Positions 1 through 9,300 of a DNA stretch of 64,000 nucleotides are shown one piece after another (positions within the stretch are counted from its first letter, which is position 1; each line of letters starts with the position of its first letter). The notes under the pieces are model-generated. The model was not told the DNA's origin and did no database searches. It saw nothing but the letters and a program-made list of their open reading frames with translations. Source of the DNA: Pontibacter mucosus (GTDB lineage: Bacteria; Bacteroidota; Bacteroidia; Cytophagales; Hymenobacteraceae); NCBI RefSeq assembly GCF_003054055.1, contig NZ_QBKI01000009.1, positions 154,473-218,472 of the forward strand, read 5' to 3'. The translations under genes were made by a program, and so were the position numbers.

Positions 1-572
1 ACTACGCCCAAGAAAACTGTGGAGGAAAGTAAGTTGTCCGTCATGAACGAAAGGACCGGCATGCGTTCCAGCACATGCTTGCTCAGCAGGATATATACCG
101 CGTAGAACACTCCCGACAGTACGCCAAGCATGAAGGCCATATCGAAGCGCAGCTCCAGGAAAAACTCAAACCCCACCAGCACCACCATTCCCAGCAGGGC
201 AATCACCGTCCCGATCCAGAAGTTGCGCGAGGGCTTGCACTCCAGAAACAGGAAGGAACCCACACCCACCCACACCGGTGCCAGGTTGGTGAGCAGCGTG
301 GCCTGCGTAGCCGTGGACTGCTGGATGGCAATGTTCCAGACGGCCACATCCGAAGCGAAAAAAACGCCTGACAGCAGGGCCAGCAGCAATACCGGGGCAG
401 GCGGCATGCGGAGTCGCCCGGTCAGCAGCACAAAGGGCAAAAGCAGCACGGCCGCAATAGCCATCCGGTAAAAGGCCGAGATAAGCCCCGGCGTCAGGTT
501 GAGCTTTACCAGCACCGGGAAAATGGAAATGCAGATAATACCAATCAGCAGGGCAAGGCGCGGCTTTGTCAT
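1..572 (-). CDS. EamA/DMT-family transporter, C-terminus cut by window edge
   Basis: The minus frame opens with ATG at 572 and stays open to the left edge, giving about 190 residues of a protein that continues outside the window. It is highly hydrophobic and reads as successive membrane helices. The start (MTKPRLALLIG) leads straight into a first helix followed by a short loop with FYRMAIAA, which is typical of drug/metabolite (EamA) exporters of about 290 residues with ten helices. A second helix pair begins after ATLLTNLAPVWVG, also typical of the family. The substrate cannot be told. A run of seven T residues inside the gene is in frame, so I see no break. Confidence 0.75.
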   Translation of the reverse strand, partial: MTKPRLALLIGIICISIFPVLVKLNLTPGLISAFYRMAIAAVLLLPFVLLTGRLRMPPAPVLLLALLSGVFFASDVAVWNIAIQQSTATQATLLTNLAPVWVGVGSFLFLECKPSRNFWIGTVIALLGMVVLVGFEFFLELRFDMAFMLGVLSGVFYAVYILLSKHVLERMPVLSFMTDNLLSSTVFLGV

Positions 573-825
573 GTGTCCTAGGCGTGGAATTTTGTGCAAA
601 AGTATACAATTGCACGTAGTCTTCCGGCTAAAGCCTCACTATTAGCTTTGTTTCTTAATGGACTGACAGGTTAAGCGGCGTCCGTACCCGCCAATGGTAG
701 AGATGGCCCTTCTTGAGTTTTGATATATTATTGAAAACATGCTCGCACTGGCAGAAGGAACATATGTAAAAAACTCTCAGGAAATGGAGAGGCGTTTTAT
801 TTTGCCATTGTATAACGCTCTTTCT

Positions 826-1200
826 CTACAGCTCACTGGCGTTAAAGGTATTGCCCTGCGACACATCGCCTGATTCGAAGCCTTTTATATACCAGCGGAC
901 CAGTTGCGCAGAGGTGCTATGGGTGAAGGAATCTAGCACTTCTCTACCGGTAGCTTGCTTTTGAAACCGATCATCGCCGATGGCACTGGCTGCATTCAGA
1001 GCCTCTTCCAGGTCTCTAGAGTCTAGAAATCCAGTTGCTTTTAGGGTATGATACGCCTATATACCGGCATAGAAATCAGCATGTAGCTCTACCCTTATCT
1101 TTTGTTTATTGAATTCCGTTTCCGACAGTCTCCCCTCAAAGCATTTACCTGGCCAGGGTACCCATAAGCTCTTGAACATGAAGCCCCACCCACCACATAG
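826..1200 (-). pseudogene. Degraded YpfJ-type neutral zinc metallopeptidase remnant
   Basis: On the minus strand the frame ending at the TAG at 826-828 reads as the C-terminal part of the YpfJ/KPN_02809-like zinc metallopeptidase family. It contains a LELQADFYAG-like segment (here RVELHADFYAG), then EEALNAASAIGDDR, DSFTHSTSAQ, VRWYIKGFESGDV and NTF, which are family landmarks in order. An in-frame TAG follows FYAGI, where the family has a Trp, and the upstream HExxH zinc-binding region is missing or scrambled after AYIQAYVVGG. No start codon is left. It is therefore a dead fragment, roughly the last 120 residues. The family assignment is from memory of its motifs. Confidence 0.6.
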
Positions 1201-1235
1201 GCTTGGATATAGGCATTCGAGTTGAACGTTTAACG

Positions 1236-1273
1236 CAAAAAAAGGCCGCGCTACTAGTAGTCACGCGGCCTTC
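1236..1273 (-). terminator. Rho-independent terminator after the 1294-2405 gene pair
   Basis: A 9-base stem (1242-1250 with 1264-1272) is followed on the minus strand by a run of seven T residues. It lies 21 bases past the stop of the membrane-protein gene ending at 1294, so it closes the minus-strand peptide/SpoIIM operon. Confidence 0.85.
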
Positions 1274-1293
1274 CTAAAATATGACTGTATACT

Positions 1294-1881
1294 TTAAAAC
1301 AAGAATGAGAAAATGTACATCAATAATGTTGGGATCAATGTGCAAGCAACACTTTTTAAGATAGACAACTTATAATTATATCTAAAGGTGAAAGCTACAT
1401 AACCATATAGCAGTAATATTGCTAAATAGTTTAGATATTTCAGGTCGTTAAGCGTTAACAAGCTCAATACTTCAAAACTTCCCTTCTCCTGTAAGCGCAT
1501 GATTTCTTCTATATCATAGTAAGTCAAATCTAGTAGCGCCCAGGCTGTAATAAAGGATGTTAAAAGTAAGGGAAGAAAACCAATCCAAAATTTGCTAAAC
1601 AAAGGTTGTATTGAACCTTTCCCCTCTACAAAGATCAAACACAGATAACCATTTATACAAAAGAAAGCCGCGATCAGGAATGGGATGAAAAAGCCAATAA
1701 TACCATCGAAACTAGCAAATAGCTGCAGAAAGGTTGAATCAATCTTCGACCCAAAGAATACTGTATTTAAGGAATACTTCGAAATACCTATGACGATACC
1801 TATTGACGCCAGAACTATTAAGGTTAATACAGAATCTTGATTGATTCTTCTGGATATGGTAATCACATTGTTTTCATTCAT
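1294..1881 (-). CDS. Polytopic membrane protein in peptide/SpoIIM operon
   Basis: A 195-residue protein with about five predicted membrane helices, near residues 18-38, 60-85, 97-117, 150-170 and 175-194. The pattern is broadly like Yip1-type membrane proteins, but I recognise no signature and the function is unknown. Its ATG overlaps the TGA of the SpoIIM-family gene upstream (ATGA overlap at 1878-1881), so the two are translationally coupled and probably work as a pair. A strong terminator follows it, making it the last gene of the operon. By context it could be part of an export, maturation or self-protection complex for the peptide at 2454-2714; that is inference. Confidence 0.7.
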   Translation of the reverse strand: MNENNVITISRRINQDSVLTLIVLASIGIVIGISKYSLNTVFFGSKIDSTFLQLFASFDGIIGFFIPFLIAAFFCINGYLCLIFVEGKGSIQPLFSKFWIGFLPLLLTSFITAWALLDLTYYDIEEIMRLQEKGSFEVLSLLTLNDLKYLNYLAILLLYGYVAFTFRYNYKLSILKSVACTLIPTLLMYIFSFLF

Positions 1882-2405
1882 ATAATTCTCATACTTACAT
1901 ACACTTCAGTAAATGCTGCAAGAACAGTTAGAAGCACAGCTACCATAAACACTTTTCCTAGCAGAAACAGATTATCCTCTCTTATGGCATCTTTGGTGAC
2001 AAAGTATTGTATTAACATCTTAGCCCCGGCAAAACCTACACAGCCGCCTAACCACAGTCCTAATAGCTCAAGCGAGTGAGGCAACACAATAAGAATGGTT
2101 TTTCCTAGACTGAGATTAGAAATTCCAGCACTAATCATTTGCCCTAAAAAGAAACCATTAAATACTAAGTTAATTGCGGTGCTTATACCTAATACGACTA
2201 CGCCGGTAAGGTTAAATATTAGTACATATAGGTTATTTCGCAGGATATCTAAGCTAAGACTAAGGGGTTCCTTCTGGGTAAAGAGTGAAACTCCTTCACC
2301 GTAGTTGTTAAGAGAGGTAAAGTCAATTTTATAATGCACTCCTAGTATGAAACCTATCAACCAAATGATAAAGGAGCATAGGAATGCTTTCTTCAACAGC
2401 GCCAT
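1878..2405 (-). CDS. SpoIIM (DUF95) family integral membrane protein
   Basis: About 175 residues from the ATG at 2405 (MALLKKAFLCS). A TTG at 2429 would add eight residues but falls inside an intergenic hairpin, so I prefer 2405. Helices lie near residues 6-24, 58-85, 90-105 and 140-165. The segment LPHSLELLGLWLGGCVGFAGA matches the conserved PHG/S-E-x-x-G-x-x-x-x-G-x-x-G block of the stage II sporulation protein M family. Outside spore formers this family accompanies ABC transporters and is a hallmark of circular-bacteriocin clusters, where it is needed for production or immunity. Here it sits between a small Gly/Ala-rich peptide gene and a coupled membrane-protein gene. The role in the cell is inferred. 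Confidence 0.75.
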   Translation of the reverse strand: MALLKKAFLCSFIIWLIGFILGVHYKIDFTSLNNYGEGVSLFTQKEPLSLSLDILRNNLYVLIFNLTGVVVLGISTAINLVFNGFFLGQMISAGISNLSLGKTILIVLPHSLELLGLWLGGCVGFAGAKMLIQYFVTKDAIREDNLFLLGKVFMVAVLLTVLAAFTEVYVSMRII

Positions 2406-2414
2406 ATGAATATA

Positions 2415-2445
2415 AGAGACTGCTTTCAAAAGGATAGCAGTCTCT
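2415..2445 (-). terminator. Perfect 10-bp hairpin between peptide gene and spoIIM-like gene
   Basis: A perfect 10-base stem (2415-2424 with 2436-2445) with an 11-base loop lies directly after the peptide gene and just before the ATG of the SpoIIM-family gene. On the minus strand it is followed by TTATATT rather than a long T run. It therefore looks like a partial terminator or mRNA-stabilising attenuator that would keep the peptide transcript more abundant than the downstream membrane genes. Confidence 0.55.
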
Positions 2446-2453
2446 TTGAGTTT

Positions 2454-2714
2454 TTACAGACCAGCAACTACACCTGCTGCTACTCCGGCAGGACCAGCTA
2501 CAGTGCCCCATATGGCTCCTTCCATAGCGGCGTGAGCTACTCCAAATACGCCTATAGCAGCAGTAGCTTCATTGGAAGCACCGCTTTCAGCCATCGCGTA
2601 CGTAATGGCAACCCAGGCTTTACCGCTTTGAACGGTAGAGCTGTTGTTTGTTAACATAGAAAAGCTGAAGCATGATGCTACTAGAGCAAACGCAGTAAAT
2701 AATTTTGTTTTCAT
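2454..2714 (-). CDS. Small Gly/Ala-rich secreted peptide, bacteriocin-like
   Basis: An 86-residue protein. Residues 1-26 form a signal-like leader (MKTK then a hydrophobic stretch LFTAFALVASCFSFSML). After a polar segment (TNNSSTVQSG) the rest is small, neutral and amphipathic, with stacked GxxxG-type spacings (GAIWG, GPAG, GVAAG, GVVAG) and a terminal GL. Such composition is typical of pore-forming class II or circular bacteriocins and of membrane-inserting toxins. There is no double-glycine leader, so export may be by Sec. It lies upstream of SpoIIM-family and polytopic membrane genes on the same strand, with a hairpin between. I cannot assign it to a named family; it could instead be a structural surface peptide. 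Confidence 0.6.
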   Translation of the reverse strand: MKTKLFTAFALVASCFSFSMLTNNSSTVQSGKAWVAITYAMAESGASNEATAAIGVFGVAHAAMEGAIWGTVAGPAGVAAGVVAGL

Positions 2715-2755
2715 ATTAGAAAAAATTAAGGGTGAAAAAATATAACTAAATTCAA

Positions 2756-3049
2756 TTACTCAAATTCAACTTTATTATATACATAAATAACTGATGCAAG
2801 ATATAGTACAACACCAACAGCTAAACCAATCAAAAGTGCTTTGACCAGGTTTCTATCATTAAACAATGAAAACTGGGCAGCCGCTACTGTTCCAATAAAG
2901 CCTACAGCAAAGTATATTGTGCTCATCTTCTTAGGAGTTAACGCTCTCCCACAAGATTTACAACGCACTGAGGAATTGTTATTTAACAAAAAAGCATGCT
3001 TGATTGCTATTTTAGATCTACAAGCAGGACATACAAAAGCCTTTCCCAT
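2756..3049 (-). CDS. Zinc-ribbon membrane protein
   Basis: A 97-residue protein. The N-terminal zinc ribbon has CPAC at about residues 8-11 and CKSC at about 35-38, four cysteines that should bind one zinc ion. Two membrane helices follow, near residues 45-63 and 70-92. The ribbon would face the cytoplasm. It is 41 bases upstream of the peptide gene and on the same strand, so it is probably the first gene of the operon. Small two-helix proteins beside bacteriocin genes often give immunity, but nothing in this sequence proves that. Function unknown. Confidence 0.65.
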   Translation of the reverse strand: MGKAFVCPACRSKIAIKHAFLLNNNSSVRCKSCGRALTPKKMSTIYFAVGFIGTVAAAQFSLFNDRNLVKALLIGLAVGVVLYLASVIYVYNKVEFE

Positions 3050-3336
3050 ACCATCAACTCTAATTATAACTAATCTAGGTCATGCGACGCATAAACCTTA
3101 AAACAATAATATTAACTATCATTAATATATGCAAATACGAATATGATTTTTTTAGATTAAAAATTGTTATAAAATACTGACAAACTATAATAAGACTCTC
3201 ATTATCAAACGCATTTATATTTATTTTGCGTAATCGTGCTTTATCTGGAAAGAGGAGTACAGCTGATAGAAAATGGTATCAGGTGGATCAGACAATCCTA
3301 TAAAGATACCTGCTCAGGTTATGAGGAGGTATATTG

Positions 3337-3369
3337 TAAAAAAAGCCACTGAATTACGTTCAGTGGCTC
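3337..3369 (-). terminator. Rho-independent terminator of the XRE regulator gene
   Basis: A perfect 10-base stem (3344-3353 with 3359-3368) with a 5-base loop, followed on the minus strand by seven T residues. It lies 34 bases after the stop of the XRE gene and isolates it from the peptide operon. Confidence 0.85.
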
Positions 3370-3402
3370 TTACACAAGAATTAAACATATTTATTATATA
3401 CG

Positions 3403-3807
3403 TTACTTCTGCTCCTTTAGCATCCGCTCCAACAACTCCACCTTCTCTCGCTCAACTTGTAAAAGACGTTCATAAAGCTCAACTACCTTATCAACAGGAT
3501 TGAAAGTCGGCTGAATATTTATGGCATTTATTGTAGAGCTATCCTGGCTAGTAAACGTGTTTGAAACTATATTAAAAGCTGCCTCCTCATCAAAATTCTT
3601 GATTGCCTCAGCGGAAACGCCAAGCGCTTTACCAATCCGCTCCAGTGTCACTTCATCCACCTCCTCTTCCTGCTCGATGCGGGAAATGTTCTGCTGGGTA
3701 GTGCCCAGTTCGCTGGCTAGTGCGGATTGCTTCACTCCCAAAGCGGTCCGCATTCTTCTCACGTGGTCGCCCAGGTGAATCGGTCGTCTTCTGGCTGCTG
3801 TTTCCAT
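3403..3807 (-). CDS. XRE-family helix-turn-helix transcriptional regulator
   Basis: A 134-residue DNA-binding protein. Residues 12-68 form a Cro/C1-type HTH (GDHVRRMRTALGVKQSALASELG, then TTQQNISRIEQ as recognition helix, then ERIGKALGV). The C-terminal 35 residues (VVELYERLLQVEREKVELLERMLKEQK) are a charged heptad-like helix, probably for dimerisation. This layout of HTH plus short coiled tail is common in Bacteroidota. It ends at its own terminator and is followed on the same strand by the peptide operon, so it may regulate that operon, but no operator was identified. Confidence 0.85.
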   Translation of the reverse strand: METAARRRPIHLGDHVRRMRTALGVKQSALASELGTTQQNISRIEQEEEVDEVTLERIGKALGVSAEAIKNFDEEAAFNIVSNTFTSQDSSTINAINIQPTFNPVDKVVELYERLLQVEREKVELLERMLKEQK

Positions 3808-4570
3808 AAGAACAATATACGATTAATATTTGAATTATCCAATTTAATTCTACTTGTATTTCACTCGCTCTCAGTTGTTTAATACAAGCGTACCACATTT
3901 CATACAAGTCCTTAACTCCGCATCTTCGTGCTAGTATCAGGCTGTACCCGATGCTAATATACAGTTTTCAGGCATAATACTTTCTGAATATTTATCCCTG
4001 TACTTCCGTCCCTGGCTGAGAGGACAGCCGGGGCATCAACAGCTACAAATGAAAGAAGCCTCCTCAGAAGGCAGGTCTTAAACAGTATGAACAAAGGCAC
4101 CTTACTTTCTTTTCTGCACTTCCCTGCCTCATGGCTGCCCATGAGCCTGTTCCACCTTGGAGCCAATCCCCTGAGCTGGCTCTCTCCGGCAGGTGTAAAG
4201 CGCATTGTCAGAAACCTGCCATCCTGTTGCTGTTTCATTATTCATATCCGCGCCACCAAACCCCTTTATTCCTATGAAAACGCTCAAATTACTCTTCAGG
4301 CTCTACGTTCGGTACCTTACCTACCCTCTCAAAAACCGCCGTTCTCCCTTTCGGTACCCCTACTTCCCGTAGGCTGCACTCCTTTTGATTGCCAGTCCTG
4401 GGTCCTCCTCATATCACCCCCGGAGTAACTGAACCACTTCTCCCGCTGCCGCCCTAACACCAGACATACGGTAAAATTAGGACGGATGTCACTTTGATTC
4501 CCTTACCTCCTGCAGCTCTTTCCCAAGGGCTGAGAGGAACCCTATTGCCCGACTAAACCAAAAAACACCT
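3808..4570. other. 763-base gap without a convincing gene
   Basis: The left part is the AT-rich promoter side of the XRE gene. The middle holds a 113-codon plus frame (4087-4428) with unlike-protein Ser/Pro/Leu composition, which I do not accept as a gene. A short CTGAGA-containing stretch near 4526 superficially resembles a thiamine-riboswitch core but lacks the rest. The right end is the upstream region of the small gene at 4571. Confidence 0.5.
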
Positions 4571-4900
4571 ATGACAAACGCAAATGAAAACTCTTGCTCG
4601 CCAGCACCCGCCGAAATCATACAATCCTTCTGCTCCCGCTATCCAGAGGAGGCGGTGCAGCTGGAGATACGGCGCTGGTTTATCCTGGCCCTGAAGGCAA
4701 ACTATGACGGCCTGACCACCGTCCGTACCACCAAACTGATTGCCTTCTACGAGCAGCTGAAAACTGTACTCTCCGCCCTGTACCGGCTGACAGAAGAGCC
4801 TGACACGCCGCCCTCCCTGGCCCTGGCGCTGGAGGAGCTGAGTCAGTACCTGAGCCCAAACTGGATGCTGTTGGTCGCACCGCCGGAAGAAGACTGGTAG
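4571..4900 (+). CDS. Hypothetical protein heading the TlpA/SusCD cluster
   Basis: A 109-residue soluble protein with no signal peptide or membrane helix. It is mostly helical and acidic (EEAVQLEIRRWFILALKANYDGL, then LIAFYEQLKTVLSALYRLTEEP). I do not recognise the family. Its codon use and GC content match the following genes, it starts a run of six plus-strand genes, and it precedes the TlpA gene by 49 bases. It is therefore likely a cytoplasmic accessory of that operon. Confidence 0.6.
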   Translation: MTNANENSCSPAPAEIIQSFCSRYPEEAVQLEIRRWFILALKANYDGLTTVRTTKLIAFYEQLKTVLSALYRLTEEPDTPPSLALALEELSQYLSPNWMLLVAPPEEDW

Positions 4901-4949
4901 CCCCGCCTGCCGCATCACCCCTATACCGCAACCTAATTAATTATATACT

Positions 4950-6311
4950 ATGCTAATCATTTCTATACCCAGGCCTGCCATGGCCCTGCTGGGCATTTCC
5001 CTGCTATGGCTCGCGCAACTGTTTCTCGATCCGGGCAAAGCCATAGCCCAGGCTTCCCCACCCCCTGCCGGACTGACCACCGGAGACCCGGTGCCGGAGG
5101 TGCACCTGACCAATATCTACCAGGCCCCCTATACAGAGGCAAAGCTCTCCGATTACCAGGGCAAGCTCCTACTGCTCGACTTCTGGGCTACCTGGTGCGC
5201 CCCCTGCATCCAATCCCTCCACAAACTTGACTCTCTGCAGCAGCAGTTCGGGGAGGCCCTGGTCGTCTTGCCTGTCACGGACGAGCCTTTGAGCAAAGTC
5301 GCCCCCTTCTGGCAGAAGCGTGGCTGGCGCCTGCCCACCATCACCTCCGACACCGTGCTGCGCCGCCTCTTTCCACACCAGGCCATCCCCCACCAGGTGT
5401 GGATCCGGGATGGACGGGTGCTGGCCATCACAGGAGGCGAGTACGCCACCGCCGCCAACATCCGCACGGCCCTCTCCGGCAAGAGCTTTCAGTTCAAGGC
5501 CAAACAGGAAGTCCAACTGGAAAAGGACAAGCCGATCTTCATCAACGGCAACGGCGGGGCAGGCGAGCAGCTGCTCTACCAATCGGTCCTCTCCACCCGC
5601 CTGCCCGCCGATATCGGCGGTGACGCTCGCCGGAAGGACCGCATCCTGGCTTACAACCTGCCACTCCCGGCACTCTACTTAGTGGCCTACAGCGATGTCT
5701 TTCGCTTCCATGACCAGGAAAACCGCCTGCTGCTCGAAGTTTCCGACTCCCTTCGCCAGCGCCTGACAGGGGAAAATTTCGAGACACTGACCGGAGACTA
5801 TGCCACCGATGCTCCTTTCCTGCGCTGGATGGAGGAGAACCAATACTGCTACAGCCTCATCCTCCCGCAGGAACAGCCACGGGAAGTGCTCAACGGTATC
5901 ATGCGCGAGGACCTGAACCGCCTCTTCGGACAGTACCTGGGGATTCATGGCTCCCTGCAGCGCCGCAAGGTGGACTGCCTGGTGCTGGTGCGCACCTCCC
6001 GGAAAGACCTGCTGGCCACGAAGGGCACTCCCCGGCAACGAGTTTCTGACGACGAGACGTTTGCCCTGCAGAACAGCCCCTTTGCTCATTTGCTGAGCCG
6101 CCTGCAGTACGAATACATGCGGCAGCCCCTGCCCATCGTGGACGAGACCGGTTACACGGGCAACATCGACATCCGCCTGCCCAGGCCCCTGAGCAACCTG
6201 GAACAGCTACGGGCAGCCCTGCAAGCCTACGGCCTGGACCTGCGCCCGGCCCGCCGCAAACTCGACATGCTGGTCATTTCTGAGCTAAAGCAACAGCCCG
6301 CCTCCAGGTAG
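4950..6311 (+). CDS. TlpA-like thioredoxin fused to a DUF3738-like domain
   Basis: A 453-residue periplasmic protein with an N-terminal hydrophobic signal (about residues 10-34). Residues 45-170 form a TlpA/ResA thioredoxin fold with the active site WCAPC at about 87-91, preceded by the usual LLLLDFWAT strand. The cis-proline strand appears as AIPHQVWI. From about residue 190 onward the protein changes. The end, VDETGYTGNIDIRLP followed by LRAALQAYGLDLRPARRKLDMLVI, resembles DUF3738, a domain of unknown function often joined to peptidases or TonB-type regulators. It should reduce or oxidise thiols of periplasmic partners. It is followed by SusC, SusD and two DsbD-type genes, which suggests one redox-linked uptake system. 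Confidence 0.85.
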   Translation: MLIISIPRPAMALLGISLLWLAQLFLDPGKAIAQASPPPAGLTTGDPVPEVHLTNIYQAPYTEAKLSDYQGKLLLLDFWATWCAPCIQSLHKLDSLQQQFGEALVVLPVTDEPLSKVAPFWQKRGWRLPTITSDTVLRRLFPHQAIPHQVWIRDGRVLAITGGEYATAANIRTALSGKSFQFKAKQEVQLEKDKPIFINGNGGAGEQLLYQSVLSTRLPADIGGDARRKDRILAYNLPLPALYLVAYSDVFRFHDQENRLLLEVSDSLRQRLTGENFETLTGDYATDAPFLRWMEENQYCYSLILPQEQPREVLNGIMREDLNRLFGQYLGIHGSLQRRKVDCLVLVRTSRKDLLATKGTPRQRVSDDETFALQNSPFAHLLSRLQYEYMRQPLPIVDETGYTGNIDIRLPRPLSNLEQLRAALQAYGLDLRPARRKLDMLVISELKQQPASR

Positions 6312-6389
6312 CCCTGCCCTCACTTGGGTGGGCCCGATGCCTCCTGACCAAAGGAAAACTATTTCTACATCTATAAACCTTAAAACCTG

Positions 6390-9300
6390 ATGAAACGAAG
6401 TTTATCATTGCTTATCCTCCTCCTGGCCCCTGCCTGCCTGTATGCGCAGCAGCGCCTGGAAGGCACGGTGCGTGCAGGCAGGGATGCCACCCCGCTCGAA
6501 GGGGTCGCCGTCCTGCTCAAAAGCGGCCGTGCCGGCACCACCACCGACGCCGCCGGCAGCTTCTCGCTGCCCGTCGCCAGCCTACCCGATACGCTGCTGG
6601 TCACCCTGCTGGGTTTTGAGTCCCGACAGCTTCCGCTGGCCTCCCTTCCTGCCGCTCCCCTGCAGCTCACACTCATCGAGCGCAGCACCGGCCTGAAAGA
6701 GGTCACCGTCGTCTCCACCGGCTACCAGGACATCCCGCAGGAGCGGGCTACAGGCTCCTTTACCCAGGTGGACCGCGAGCTGTTGAACCGCAGTACCAGC
6801 CCAGACCTGGTCAGCCGCCTCGAGGGTGTCACCAACAGCCTGGCATTTGACCGCCGCGGCATGTACGGCGAGCGCACCGACAGCAAACCCGCGCTGCGGA
6901 TAAGGGGCCTGAGCACCCTCTACGCCAACAAAGCGCCGCTGATCATAGTGGACAACTTCCCTTACGAAGGGGACATCGCCAATATCAACCCCAACGACGT
7001 GGAGAGCGTGACCGTCCTCAAAGACGCGGCGGCCGCTTCCATCTGGGGTGCTCGTGCCGGGAACGGAGTAATTGTCATCACCACCCGGCGCGGGGGCTAC
7101 GGGCAAAAAACCCAGGTATCCTTCCAAACGAGTGTGCAGCGAACCGACAAACCGGACCTGCACTACAGCCGCAGCTTCCTGCCGGCCAATGACTTCCTCG
7201 ACATCGAGCGCCTGCTCTTTGAGAAGGGCTTTTACCCGGAGAACGACCGCAGAACGCTTTCCCCGGCTGTGGAGACCTGGATTCAGGAGCGGGAAGGCCT
7301 GCTGTCGGCCGAGGAGGCAGGCGCCCGCATCAACGCCATGCGCCAGGTGGATGTGCGCGACGAGGCCCTCCAGCACCTCTACCGGCCGGGCCTGCACCAG
7401 CAGTATGCCCTGAACCTCAACGGAGGCGGGAACACCTACCGCTATTACCTCTCCGCCGGCTATGACCGGGGACTTTCCAGCCTCATCGGCAACGAGGACC
7501 GCCGCGTGACCCTCACTAGCCAGAACACCCTGCGTCCCCTGCCCAACCTGGAGCTCAGCGCGGGACTTACCTACACCGGGCGTGAGGCAGAAGAGAACGG
7601 GCTGGGCATCAGTGGGCTGAGCACGGCCGGCTGGACCAACATCTACCCTTATGCGCAGCTGGCCGACGCGCAGGGCAACGCCCTGCCCATCGTGCGGGAC
7701 TATCGCAACGCCTATACCTCCCAGGCAGCAGAAATGGGTCTGCTGGACTGGCAGTTCCGCCCCCTGGACGAGCTCCGGTTGCGCGACAAAACCAGCACGG
7801 CTACCGAAACGCGTCTGAACGGCAGTCTGGCTTATGAGCTGCTGCCCAGCCTGAAAGCGCGCGCCCTCTACCAATACAAGCAGCTGGGTAACCGCACCAC
7901 GGACCTCAACAGCGTGGATACCTATTATGCCCGTAATCTTATCAACCGCTACACCCAGGCGGATGGTACCCGCATCATTCCCGTGGGAGGCATTCTATCG
8001 GAGTGGGGCAACAGCCAGGCAACGCACTCCGGACGCCTGCAGCTGGACTATGCCCATGCCTTGGGCAAGCAGGGATACCTGAGTGCGCTTGGTGGCGCCG
8101 AAGTGCGGCAGAACCGCCAGTTCAGCAACCCTCACGCCATTCTTTACGGCTATAACCCTGAGGTGGCACAGGGGCAGACGGCCTTGGATTACCTCTCTTT
8201 TTACAGGACCCGCCCCACCTCTTCGGCCCGTATCCCCTCTCCGGATGCCAGGCGCACCGAATACACCGACCGCTATGTCTCTTACTACGCCAATGCCTCC
8301 TATGTCTTACGTGGCCGCTATACCTTGTCGGCCAGCAGCCGCTGGGATGCCTCCAACCTCTATGGGGTAAAGACCAACCAAAAGGGCGTGCCACTGTGGT
8401 CCGCCGGCCTGAGCTGGCTGGTGAGCGAGGAAAGCTTCCTGCACCTGGACTGGCTCTCCCTGCTGAAGCTGCGCGCCACTTACGGACTGGCCGGTAATAC
8501 CGAAAAGGGCGTCACTGCCTTTCCTACCGTGAGCTATGTCTCGGCAGATCTCCTGAGCCGCCTGCCCTTTGCCATCCTGCGCAGCGCGGGCAACCCCCAG
8601 CTCCGATGGGAGAAGACCGCCACGCTCAATGCCGGGCTGGACTTCGGCTTCTTCCGTGACCGCCTGTCCGGCAGCCTGGAATATTACCGCAAGCAGGGCT
8701 CAGACCTACTGGGCGACAGGTTCATCGACCCCACCTCCGGCATCATCTCCGGACAAGACGGTTTTGTGCGAAACCGTGTCAACTATGCCGACGTGCGCAC
8801 CACCGGCTGGGACCTGGCGCTACGGTCTGACAACCTCACCGGCGCCCTCGGATGGCAGACGCACATGCTGCTAAGCCAGGTGCGGAGCCAGGTCACCGGC
8901 TATGAGGAAAGGCAGCGCCCTGCCGTCAGCACCAACACCTATTTCTTTGCCAGCCCGCCCCCTGTCGTGGGCAGGCCCATAGAAACCGTGTACAGCTACC
9001 CCTGGCATGGGCTCTCTCCCGCCTCGGGAGACCCGCTCGTGCCAGTGGAAGGGCAGCTGGGCACCAACTACAGCGCTTATCAGCAAAGCCTGACACCGGA
9101 GGACCTTGTCTACCACGGCAGCGCCGTGCCCCGGTGGTTCGGAGGCTTGCGCAATACCTTCACCTGGAAAGGCTTTTCACTCAGCGCCAACCTCACCTGG
9201 AAGGCAGGCTACTTCTTCCGCCGCAGCAGCATCGACTACAGCCTTCTGTTCAACAGTGGAGTGGCACACATTGACTACCGCGACCGCTGGCAGCAGCCCG

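Noticed and set aside
4087..4428. 113-codon plus-strand frame
   Set aside because: Composition rich in Ser, Pro and Leu without a recognisable fold, no close neighbour on the strand, and no sign of a start signal.
4515..4560. Possible TPP riboswitch core (CTGAGA followed by ACCC)
   Set aside because: The other conserved parts of the element are missing and no thiamine gene lies downstream.
6582..7874. 430-codon minus frame across the first SusC gene
   Set aside because: Shadow of the SusC gene; no known family.
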